Both the position numbers and the translations under genes were made by a program. This document shows, one piece after another, positions 1 through 5,276 of a stretch of DNA of 5,972 nt; the first letter of the stretch is position 1; each line of letters begins with the position of its first letter. Below the pieces are notes generated by a model that saw only the letters and a list, made by a program, of their open reading frames with translations, ran no database searches and was not told the origin of the DNA. The stretch comes from CAZMRW01 sp964568805. Its GTDB lineage: Bacteria > Pseudomonadota > Gammaproteobacteria > Methylococcales > Methylomonadaceae. Where the stretch lies: positions 1 to 5,972 of the forward strand of contig CAZMRW010000134.1 of the NCBI GenBank assembly GCA_964568805.1, given 5' to 3'.

Positions 1-28
1 CCTTGAACCTTGAACCTTGAACCTTGAA
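1..28. repeat. Heptamer tandem repeat, (CCTTGAA)x4, truncated by window edge
   Basis: Four perfect, uninterrupted copies of the 7-base unit CCTTGAA fill the first 28 bases. The array probably continues to the left, outside the window. Read on the minus strand (unit TTCAAGG) it begins two bases after the phoH stop codon, so it lies in the 3' untranslated region or the following intergenic space of that gene. A unit length not divisible by three fits a non-coding location. Copy number and function cannot be judged from the part seen. Confidence 0.9.
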
Positions 29-30
29 CA

Positions 31-1443
31 TCATAAACTGTCCGAAGCATAATCCGCCAGTCGTGAACGCTCGCCCCGGCGCAAAGTAATATGTGCGCCA
101 TGGCGCCAGCTTTTAAAGCGATCCACCACATAGGTCAATCCGGAGGTTGTCGCAGTTAAATAAGGCGTGTCGATTTGCGAAAGATTACCGATACAGACGA
201 TCTTGGTTCCGGGCCCGGCACGAGTAATCAGTGTTTTTAACTGTTTGGAAGTCAGGTTCTGAGCTTCGTCAATAATCAGGTAACGATTCAGGAAAGTGCG
301 CCCGCGCATAAAATTAAGCGATCTTATTTTAACTCGATTCATCAACAGGTTACTGGTGGCGTTCTGCTCCCATTCATTGCGTCCGCTGCGGTTGCCCAAT
401 AGCTCCAGATTATCGATCAGAGCCCCCATCCACGGCGCCATTTTTTCCTCTTCGGTTCCCGGTAAAAATCCGATATCTTCTCCTATTGGCACGGTTTCCC
501 GGGTCATGATAATTTCATGATAAACCTTCTGCTCCAGGGTCAAGGCCAAACCTGCGGCCAGGGCCAGCAGGGTCTTGCCGGTACCGGCTGTGCCTAACAA
601 TGTGACAAAATCAATTTCAGGATCCAATAAGACATTAAGCGCGAAGTTCTGCTCCCTATTCTTCGCATTAATGCCCCAAACATTGTTATGTTTGCTGCGA
701 TAATCCCGGGCTAATTCCAGAACGGCGATCTGCCCTTCACGGCTCCTGACGATGGCTTCAAAATTTGATTCATTTTCGATAAAGAGATACTGGTTAGGAT
801 ACCATTCTGTAACCAGCGGATCTTCCAGACGGTAAAATGTTTTTCCCTTTTCCTGCCAGGATTCCATTTTATTGCCGTGCAGTTCCCAAAAATCATCGTC
901 CAGCGCGGTGGCTCCACTGTACAATAAATCGATGTCTTCCAGTACCTGATCATTATGGTAATCTTCGGCCGGCAACTCCAGTGTGGCGGCTTTAATGCGC
1001 ATATTGATATCTTTGGATACCAGAATGACGCTGATCCCGGGCAACTGTTTTTTCAGGGCAAGAACGACGCTGAGTATCGAGTTATCGGCAATATGCCCGG
1101 GCATGGTTTCCGGCAGCAATTCAGTCATCGCCCGGGTTTGAAAATACAAACGCCCTACCCTTTCATTGATGGCCGCTCCGTGTTCGACGAGCGATAACGG
1201 CAGTCCGTCATTAATGGTTTGTTGACTGGCGTCACGGATCAGTTCATCCAGAAAGCGGCTGACCTGACGTACATTGCGAGCGACTTCGGTTAATCCTTTT
1301 TTGGAATGATCCAATTCTTCCAGTACGATCATCGGAATAAAAATATCATGTTCCTGAAACCGGAAGATCGATGCCGGATCGTGCATGAGAACATTAGTAT
1401 CTAAAACAAACAGTTTTTTATCCGGCGTTGTTTGAATGTTCAT
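31..1443 (-). CDS. PIN domain-PhoH ATPase fusion (PhoH2/YlaK-type)
   Basis: This 470-residue cytoplasmic protein joins an N-terminal PIN nuclease-like domain (about residues 10-160) to a C-terminal PhoH P-loop ATPase domain (about 255-465). The PIN acidic residues are in place: D15 in the FVLDTNVLMHD start, E42/E43 in VLEELDH, D120 in ADNSIL and D145 in VSKD. The ATPase has Walker A GTAGTGKT (284-291), a Walker B and following motif LIIDEAQN (389-396), and a late RRGERS segment (455-460) rich in arginine. Length and domain order match the PhoH2/YlaK family, whose studied mycobacterial members couple ATP-driven RNA unwinding to ribonuclease activity; the role here is inferred. E. coli YbeZ (PhoH) lacks the PIN part, so this is not that protein. 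The start is the only good one before the PIN motif; it has a weak purine-rich AAAGAAA upstream. The gene follows bcp in the same direction after 280 bases and probably has its own promoter. Both active sites look intact. Confidence 0.93.
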   Translation of the reverse strand: MNIQTTPDKKLFVLDTNVLMHDPASIFRFQEHDIFIPMIVLEELDHSKKGLTEVARNVRQVSRFLDELIRDASQQTINDGLPLSLVEHGAAINERVGRLYFQTRAMTELLPETMPGHIADNSILSVVLALKKQLPGISVILVSKDINMRIKAATLELPAEDYHNDQVLEDIDLLYSGATALDDDFWELHGNKMESWQEKGKTFYRLEDPLVTEWYPNQYLFIENESNFEAIVRSREGQIAVLELARDYRSKHNNVWGINAKNREQNFALNVLLDPEIDFVTLLGTAGTGKTLLALAAGLALTLEQKVYHEIIMTRETVPIGEDIGFLPGTEEEKMAPWMGALIDNLELLGNRSGRNEWEQNATSNLLMNRVKIRSLNFMRGRTFLNRYLIIDEAQNLTSKQLKTLITRAGPGTKIVCIGNLSQIDTPYLTATTSGLTYVVDRFKSWRHGAHITLRRGERSRLADYASDSL

Positions 1444-1508
1444 CTATTTCTTTAGTTAATGGATAGTGGGTTGGTTATAAGATTAGCTTGATTGGTATTA
1501 ATTGACGT

Positions 1509-1529
1509 CTGCCGCCTGCTGACGGCAGG
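1509..1529. repeat. Small GC-rich inverted repeat upstream of phoH
   Basis: In an otherwise AT-rich stretch, CTGCCG (1509-1514) is complemented by CGGCAG (1523-1528) with an 8-base loop. An overlapping alternative pairs CCTGC (1515-1519) with GCAGG (1525-1529); the two folds exclude one another. It lies 66-86 bases before the phoH start codon. No T-tract follows on the phoH strand, so it is not a canonical terminator. It could be part of the phoH leader RNA, a protein site or a REP-like remnant. Nothing else is recognised between 1444 and 1580. Confidence 0.4.
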
Positions 1530-1583
1530 ATTTCTATAACATAACAAAAAACGATAACATGCGCGGAATTAACGGGTATGGCG

Positions 1584-1603
1584 ATCAGATGCACGGATCT
1601 GAT
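1584..1603. repeat. Perfect 7-bp inverted repeat between bcp and phoH
   Basis: ATCAGAT (1584-1590) and ATCTGAT (1597-1603) form a perfect 7-bp stem around a 6-base loop GCACGG. On the minus strand the seven-T run (1615-1609) comes before the stem rather than after it, so this is not a normal terminator for gcvR-bcp transcripts. On the plus strand only ATTTG then A's follow. It may be an operator-like dyad or an RNA hairpin. Confidence 0.45.
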
Positions 1604-1707
1604 ATTTGAAAAAAACGTGTATTTAGTCTGGCTTCTGCCCCAGAACAACCTTTCTTGCCGGTCATCGTGATGAATTTGCAGGCTAATTGATCGTCCTCAT
1701 CATCCAT
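1585..1707 (-). CDS. Doubtful small ORF, 40 codons, between bcp and phoH
   Basis: An ATG at 1707-1705 opens a 40-residue frame that begins MDDEDDQLACKF, contains three cysteines (C10, C21, C39) and ends SDPCI. It starts 16 bases after the bcp stop codon. No Shine-Dalgarno sequence precedes the ATG, I do not recognise the product, and a frame of this length arises easily by chance. The stop codon falls in the inverted repeat at 1584-1603. It is listed because it is the only reading frame in a 280-base gap in front of a PIN-PhoH gene, and mycobacterial phoH2 genes are preceded by a small antitoxin-like gene. No resemblance to that gene is claimed. Confidence 0.15.
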   Translation of the reverse strand: MDDEDDQLACKFITMTGKKGCSGAEARLNTRFFQISDPCI

Positions 1708-1723
1708 GCCACACGGCGCAGCA

Positions 1724-2200
1724 CTAGCCGGATTTCAGTTCCGACAGGGCATGCAGGACTTCTTCCGCATGCCCTTTGACTTTTACCTTGCGCCATTCCC
1801 TGACCAGGATGCCCTGGGTATCAAATAAAAAAGTGCTGCGCTCGATGCCATGAACCTGTTTGCCGTACATGTTTTTCATCTTGATGACATCGAATAGACG
1901 GCACAGCGTTTCATCCGTATCCGAAATCAGGTCAAAAGGAAACTCCTGTTTACATTTAAAGCCTTCATGCATACGGACAGAATCTCTGGAAACCCCGAAA
2001 ATAACAGCGTCCATTTTGTTAAAATGATCGATGTTATCGCGAAAATCCTGTCCTTCCTGGGTACAGCCGGGCGTATTATCTTTAGGATAAAAATATAAAA
2101 CAATACATTTACCCCGGAATTCCGATAAATTGATGGTTTTATCGCCGGTACTCGAAATCTCGAAATCCGGCAAAGGGCTGCCGATGGTCATGGAAGTCAT
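1724..2200 (-). CDS. bcp: Thioredoxin-dependent thiol peroxidase Bcp/PrxQ
   Basis: This 158-residue cytoplasmic peroxiredoxin of the Bcp/PrxQ class reduces hydrogen peroxide and organic hydroperoxides with electrons from thioredoxin. The thioredoxin fold runs over nearly the whole chain. The signature YPKDNTPGCTQE (38-49) holds the peroxidatic cysteine C46 with T43 and P39 of the active site; R in IERSTFLFD supplies the conserved late arginine. E. coli Bcp has its resolving cysteine five residues after the peroxidatic one, but residue 51 here is Q. C83 in GFKCKQ lies 37 residues downstream, close to the C48/C84 pair of Xanthomonas PrxQ, so C83 is the likely resolving residue (inference); C32 and C100 are other cysteines. 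The start is fixed by AGGA six bases upstream of the first ATG; a second ATG at codon 4 is less well placed. It is the second gene after gcvR, 8 bases behind it, and probably translationally coupled. Confidence 0.95.
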   Translation of the reverse strand: MTSMTIGSPLPDFEISSTGDKTINLSEFRGKCIVLYFYPKDNTPGCTQEGQDFRDNIDHFNKMDAVIFGVSRDSVRMHEGFKCKQEFPFDLISDTDETLCRLFDVIKMKNMYGKQVHGIERSTFLFDTQGILVREWRKVKVKGHAEEVLHALSELKSG

Positions 2201-2206
2201 ACGTTA

Positions 2207-2210
2207 TCCT
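2207..2210 (-). promoter_or_regulatory. bcp ribosome binding site overlapping gcvR stop codon
   Basis: On the minus strand the junction reads TAGGATAACGTATG: the TAG that ends gcvR contributes the first bases of the AGGA Shine-Dalgarno sequence, six bases before the bcp ATG. Ribosomes finishing gcvR would sit on the bcp initiation region, which suggests translational coupling. It also settles the choice of the first of two nearby ATG codons. Confidence 0.75.
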
Positions 2211-2733
2211 AGCGTTTAATGGGTTCGAGAATAGCATCAATGTTTAATTGATCGCAAAAATCTAAAAATTCTTCGCGCAGAGACAGCAACCGTAGTTCAG
2301 GCGGTATTAAAATGATAAAACGTGTTGAGAAGACAGATGTCTGTATATAAGGAGCCTGATAGCAGCTACCCGTTATTTCTTCGACTTCAATCTCGCGGTC
2401 ATGCAGAAAGGTTGTGATGGATTCGATTACATTATCGCGATCCAGTGAAAGCGTCTCCATCGAATAAGGTAAGTAATCCCTGTTCTTTTCTTTATGATCG
2501 GGTCTAAACGTATGGATTTTCATTTCCGTCCTTTTCTGGATGATCTCCAATGCACTTTCAAATTTGGCAATTTGGCTCCAGTTACCTTGAATCAGTAGAT
2601 ACGCGGCCTGTGCCTGGGCAAGACGGGATGATCTTATTTCTAAAATACTGCATTTACAATCGCGTATCGCGGGTAAAATATCTGTAATAAAATTAAGTTG
2701 ATTATTACCTAGAATGGTGATGGCTAGTTTCAT
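2209..2733 (-). CDS. gcvR: GcvR-type ACT-domain regulator of the glycine cleavage system
   Basis: This 174-residue protein consists of two ACT-like domains (about 1-75 and 88-172) joined by a charged linker (RPDHKEKNRD, 77-86); it has no DNA-binding helix-turn-helix. That layout, the near-family length (E. coli GcvR is about 190 residues) and the position directly before bcp identify GcvR. In E. coli GcvR binds the activator GcvA and, depending on glycine, blocks expression of the glycine cleavage operon gcvTHP. No gcvA or gcv gene is in this window, so the target is inferred. The start MKLAITILG opens the first ACT beta strand; the ATG is preceded only by a weak AAGAAA. Transcription must start in the AT-rich divergent region to the right, where an inverted repeat sits 35-53 bases before the start codon. 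GcvR sequences diverge widely, so identification leans partly on context. Confidence 0.85.
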   Translation of the reverse strand: MKLAITILGNNQLNFITDILPAIRDCKCSILEIRSSRLAQAQAAYLLIQGNWSQIAKFESALEIIQKRTEMKIHTFRPDHKEKNRDYLPYSMETLSLDRDNVIESITTFLHDREIEVEEITGSCYQAPYIQTSVFSTRFIILIPPELRLLSLREEFLDFCDQLNIDAILEPIKR

Positions 2734-2767
2734 TATATTTCTTATGATTATGTCGGATTATCATCTA

Positions 2768-2786
2768 AATAAAGTAACACTTTATT
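2768..2786. promoter_or_regulatory. Perfect 8-3-8 inverted repeat before gcvR (candidate operator)
   Basis: AATAAAGT (2768-2775) and ACTTTATT (2779-2786) are exact reverse complements separated by AAC. The dyad is 19 bases long and lies 35-53 bases before the gcvR start codon, where a promoter for gcvR-bcp would be expected. Symmetry and position suit a dimeric regulator. AT-rich DNA produces such repeats fairly often, no -10/-35 pair could be assigned with confidence, and the binding protein is unknown. Confidence 0.4.
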
Positions 2787-2820
2787 AACTTTAATTTTAA
2801 TTATCCTTAAAGCAAAGAGA

Positions 2821-2844
2821 ATTGTTTGGATACACACAAACAAT
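2821..2844. promoter_or_regulatory. Perfect 8-8-8 inverted repeat before the SPOR gene (candidate operator)
   Basis: ATTGTTTG (2821-2828) and CAAACAAT (2837-2844) are exact reverse complements with an 8-base spacer GATACACA. The dyad ends 50 bases before the likely start codon of the SPOR-domain gene. TGAACA (2844-2849), a possible weak -35 box, overlaps its right edge by one base, with TATCTA (2866-2871) 16 bases further on as a poor -10. Half-site spacing of 16 bases, about 1.5 helical turns, is compatible with a dimeric regulator, but promoter assignment is tentative. Confidence 0.4.
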
Positions 2845-2894
2845 GAACAAAATAACTGCGTTTTATATCTATCTTACTATTATTGAGAGCAAAA

Positions 2895-4172
2895 ATGACA
2901 GATTCATCTAATAAAAAATCCAAAGACAAACGTTACCGCAGTGATTCCGCCCAACGTGACTCAAATCTGACTGTAACTCCGTTGACGGATTTTCCTGACG
3001 ATGAGGATGCGATTGATCGCTTGCTAATGAATACGGGCTTTGATGCCGATAACGAAGACGAGACGGTGAGTGAATGGGACGTCCTTACCAAGGGACCGCT
3101 TGTTTCCGAAACGACCGCAGATTCTTCAAAACCAGAACCCGCCTGGGATTCTGAGTCGCCGCTAATAACCAAAGACGTTGATTCTGAACAGTCGGCTACA
3201 GCGATTGAGCCCACACAAAACCATCCAGGCGAACCGGGGATTGAAGAAATCAGCGGGACACCGTCAACTGACTTTGAAATCGAATCCGAACCATGGCTTG
3301 GTGATATCGATAATGATCCCGGCATCATTCCGATCGATGTCGACAATGAAGATGATTCGGTGCTGAAAGAGCCGCTCGACCCGCAAGAAAGTCATCCGAA
3401 TGGCCAATTCGATGGAGATGGCATCGAATCGATGACGAAAACGCCTAAGGATGCCAGGGCGGACATTGCCGATGATGCTACTTACACCCTCTTTAACCGG
3501 TTTAAATCCGATCAGGCAGCCATCAATCAGCAACAGGCAAAATTAATCGAAAATCTTGAAGCCAAAGCCAAAAAAGCAAAAATCCTGGGCTATGCCGCCC
3601 TGGTTGTTGCCGTTGCGGCCATCATCGCTGCGTTTGCCTTGGCTATGACTGCTTACAAGGCACAAGAGAAGGCGCAATCCGAGTTATCCCGATTATCCGA
3701 TATGGTCAGTCTCATCGAAGAAGAAATGGCCGGCATTAATGAAAAAAATTCCGGCAGTGCAGATGACGAGAGCGATTCGGCTTTCGATCCCTTATCGCTG
3801 GCGCCGGAGTCTGGTTCCATTGAAACCGTTCCGGACGTCCAACAGTCTCAGTCAAATACCCGTCCCAAAGGAGATGGCCTGGCTGACGGCCGTGTTAAGT
3901 CCAAGCCGGTGGCCGCATCGACGCACGCCAAAGCGAAATCGGGTTGGTTCGTGAACCTCATCTCATTTAAACAACGCAGCGACGCGGAACACAAGGCAGC
4001 CCAATATAGCAAAAAAGGCGTTCGCGCTGAAATCATAGAGGTAGAGGTCAATCATGCTATCTGGTATCGATTACGTGTGGGTGGATTTATTAACAAAGAA
4101 CAGGCAGCTGCTTTTGCGGAAAAAATAAAAAAAACGCTGCGTCTGAATTCAATCTGGGTGGCGGCCGGTTAA
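2895..4172 (+). CDS. Single-pass membrane protein with C-terminal SPOR domain (DamX/DedD-like layout)
   Basis: From the ATG at 2895 the product has 425 residues. Residues 1-205 are hydrophilic, strongly acidic (DD, DE and EDDS clusters) and probably disordered. A short, partly coiled-coil segment (about 206-229) leads to one transmembrane helix (about 230-253, GYAALVVAVAAIIAAFALAM), then a second coiled-coil stretch (254-282), a low-complexity linker, and a SPOR domain (about 350-423) starting GWFVNLISFKQRSDAEH and including YRLRVGGFINKEQA. SPOR domains bind glycan strands lacking stem peptides at the division septum; DamX, DedD and FtsN share the cytoplasm-membrane-periplasm layout, so a role in division or envelope upkeep is inferred. 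No homologue-specific name is justified. An upstream in-frame TTG (2883) would add four residues, but GAGAG (2885-2889) serves as ribosome binding site for the ATG. The gene diverges from gcvR. An eight-A run (4127-4134) lies near the 3' end. Confidence 0.88.
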   Translation: MTDSSNKKSKDKRYRSDSAQRDSNLTVTPLTDFPDDEDAIDRLLMNTGFDADNEDETVSEWDVLTKGPLVSETTADSSKPEPAWDSESPLITKDVDSEQSATAIEPTQNHPGEPGIEEISGTPSTDFEIESEPWLGDIDNDPGIIPIDVDNEDDSVLKEPLDPQESHPNGQFDGDGIESMTKTPKDARADIADDATYTLFNRFKSDQAAINQQQAKLIENLEAKAKKAKILGYAALVVAVAAIIAAFALAMTAYKAQEKAQSELSRLSDMVSLIEEEMAGINEKNSGSADDESDSAFDPLSLAPESGSIETVPDVQQSQSNTRPKGDGLADGRVKSKPVAASTHAKAKSGWFVNLISFKQRSDAEHKAAQYSKKGVRAEIIEVEVNHAIWYRLRVGGFINKEQAAAFAEKIKKTLRLNSIWVAAG

Positions 4173-4206
4173 CAGTTCACGTCTGGCAGATACTGATCGA
4201 TACGGC

Positions 4207-4223
4207 ATCAGATCTCTGATTTT
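4207..4223 (+). terminator. Weak possible terminator after the SPOR gene
   Basis: ATCAG (4207-4211) pairs with CTGAT (4216-4220) around a 4-base loop ATCT, and the stem runs into TTTT (4220-4223). It lies 35 bases after the SPOR gene stop codon. The stem is only five pairs with two G:C pairs and the T-tract is short, so termination would be inefficient if it occurs. Confidence 0.25.
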
Positions 4224-4325
4224 CAGCCGAATGACAACCATTCACCCTGAATTCACGCTAAATCCGCCCATCAACAGCCAATGGCTTGCTTTGCTAGTCG
4301 ATAAAAAGATGGCTAAACCTTTCGT

Positions 4326-4344
4326 GGCAAGATGCTGTCTTGCC
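4326..4344 (+). terminator. Perfect 7-bp hairpin before the DJ-1/PfpI gene
   Basis: GGCAAGA (4326-4332) and TCTTGCC (4338-4344) form a perfect seven-pair stem with a 5-base loop TGCTG, followed by GTTTC. It stands 154 bases after the SPOR gene stop and 38 bases before the DJ-1/PfpI start. It could end transcripts from upstream (the T-tract is poor) or be a hairpin in the leader RNA of the downstream gene. An upstream ATG at 4332 lies inside the stem, which argues against its use. The rest of 4173-4382 shows no recognisable gene. Confidence 0.4.
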
Positions 4345-4382
4345 GTTTCAGTATGGCTTATCAACCCGCAGGAGATTTTTCC

Positions 4383-5069
4383 ATGAAAATTCTGATTGTT
4401 TTGACGTCTCATGACCAGCTCGGCATTACCGGAAACAAAACCGGTTTCTGGTTGGAAGAATTTGCCGCCCCCTATTACTCGCTGAAAGATGCCGGAGCTG
4501 CGATTACTCTGGCCTCGCCAAAAGGCGGCCAGCCACCGCTCGATCCGAAAAGCGATTTACCGGAAAACCGGACCGCGTTCACAGAGCGCTTTAACAAAGA
4601 CCTTGCGGCACAAGCCGAGCTTGCCAAAACGAAAAAACTGACTGACATTTCTGCAGACGATTTCGACGCAGTCTTCTACCCCGGCGGACACGGCCCGATG
4701 TGGGACATGCCCGATAATACGATTTCCATCGCACTGATCGAAGCATTCGTGAGGGGCGGTAAGCCGGTTGCCGCGGTGTGTCACGCGCCGGCCGCGTTGG
4801 TTAATGTGCGCGGGAAGGATGGCGAATATCTTCTGAAAGGCAAACGCGTAACCGGTTTCTCGAATACTGAAGAAGACGCAGTGGGCTTGACCGAGGTGGT
4901 GCCATTTCTGCTGGAAGACCGACTCACGCAACGGGGCGGCATATACAGCAAGGCCGCCAACTGGGTCCCCTACGTCCAGGTAGACGGCAATCTGGTGACC
5001 GGCCAGAACCCAGCCTCCTCAATACCTGTAGCCGCAGCCTTGTTGAAACAGCTGCAAATGGACCGTTGA
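4383..5069 (+). CDS. DJ-1/PfpI family protein, Hsp31-like (type 1 glutamine amidotransferase fold)
   Basis: The product has 228 residues from the ATG at 4383, supported by CAGGAG (4369-4374) eight bases upstream; the longer frame from 4332 would add 17 residues with no ribosome binding site. It is a single DJ-1/PfpI domain: MKILIVLTSHDQ opens the Rossmann-like core, E26 in LEEFAAP is the acid that contacts the nucleophile, GGHGPMWDMPD (101-111) is the conserved glycine-rich loop, and C133-H134 in AAVCHAPAAL form the nucleophile elbow. The C-terminal ANWVPYVQVDGNLVTGQNPASS region is also typical. Hsp31-class relatives act as glutathione-independent glyoxalase/deglycase or chaperone-like stress proteins; which activity applies is inferred. 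It has no signal peptide, so is cytoplasmic. It is visibly richer in G+C than gcvR and bcp and is followed by a hydrolase remnant, which hints at acquired or rearranged DNA. It is probably transcribed alone. Confidence 0.93.
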   Translation: MKILIVLTSHDQLGITGNKTGFWLEEFAAPYYSLKDAGAAITLASPKGGQPPLDPKSDLPENRTAFTERFNKDLAAQAELAKTKKLTDISADDFDAVFYPGGHGPMWDMPDNTISIALIEAFVRGGKPVAAVCHAPAALVNVRGKDGEYLLKGKRVTGFSNTEEDAVGLTEVVPFLLEDRLTQRGGIYSKAANWVPYVQVDGNLVTGQNPASSIPVAAALLKQLQMDR

Positions 5070-5088
5070 GTCTGACCGGCAAATGTGA

Positions 5089-5276
5089 ACCGTTCCATAT
5101 CGCGGCAACGTCGGGAACATCGAAACGATTATGAGCGTTAAAGACGATGCACCATTTCTCTTCGTCCACGGCGATGCGGACCCGCTGGTGCCGCTTGCTC
5201 AAAGCAAACTGTTTGAAGAAGGTTAAGGGTGCCGGCGTCCTTTTACATTTTAAAAGCGGGCAGACAAGGCTTATTG
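5089..5276 (+). pseudogene. Remnant of an alpha/beta hydrolase (BD-FAE/acetyl-esterase type), C-terminal part
   Basis: Between a TGA (5086-5088) and a TAA (5224-5226), frame 1 encodes TVPYRGN...IETIMSVKDDAPFLFVHGDADPLV..., in which DDAPFLFVHGDADPLVPLAQ matches the catalytic-aspartate region of BD-FAE/prolyl-oligopeptidase-like esterases (typically PPFLIVHGDADPLVP.xQS). Homology appears to shift to frame 2 at about 5219 (KVKGAGV, for the usual LKKAGV) and possibly to frame 3 at about 5241 (FYILKAGRQG, where the family has a VKGAGHG motif with the catalytic histidine). The nucleophile half of the enzyme is missing. The short ATG frame at 5131 would give only 31 residues. I read this as a decayed gene; the frame 1 match is firm, the two later pieces are progressively weaker. 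It starts 20 bases after the DJ-1/PfpI stop. Confidence 0.7.

Noticed and set aside
1609..1660. Intrinsic terminator for gcvR-bcp
   Set aside because: A TCTGG/CCAGA stem exists on the minus strand, but about ten bases separate it from the seven-T run, too far for a normal intrinsic terminator.
2790..2812. Fur-box-like GATAATTAAAATTAAAG on the minus strand
   Set aside because: It matches the Fur hexamer pattern poorly and such AT-rich strings are expected by chance here.
2883..2894. TTG start four codons before the ATG of the SPOR gene
   Set aside because: The TTG overlaps the GAGAG that best serves as ribosome binding site for the ATG at 2895, and has no binding site of its own.
2933..3346. 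137-codon minus-strand frame inside the SPOR gene
   Set aside because: It is a serine-rich mirror of the acidic coding sequence on the other strand, with no ribosome binding site or recognised motif.
4332..4382. Longer start for the DJ-1/PfpI gene
   Set aside because: The ATG lies in a stable hairpin with no Shine-Dalgarno sequence, whereas the ATG at 4383 has CAGGAG at good spacing and begins exactly at the family's first beta strand.
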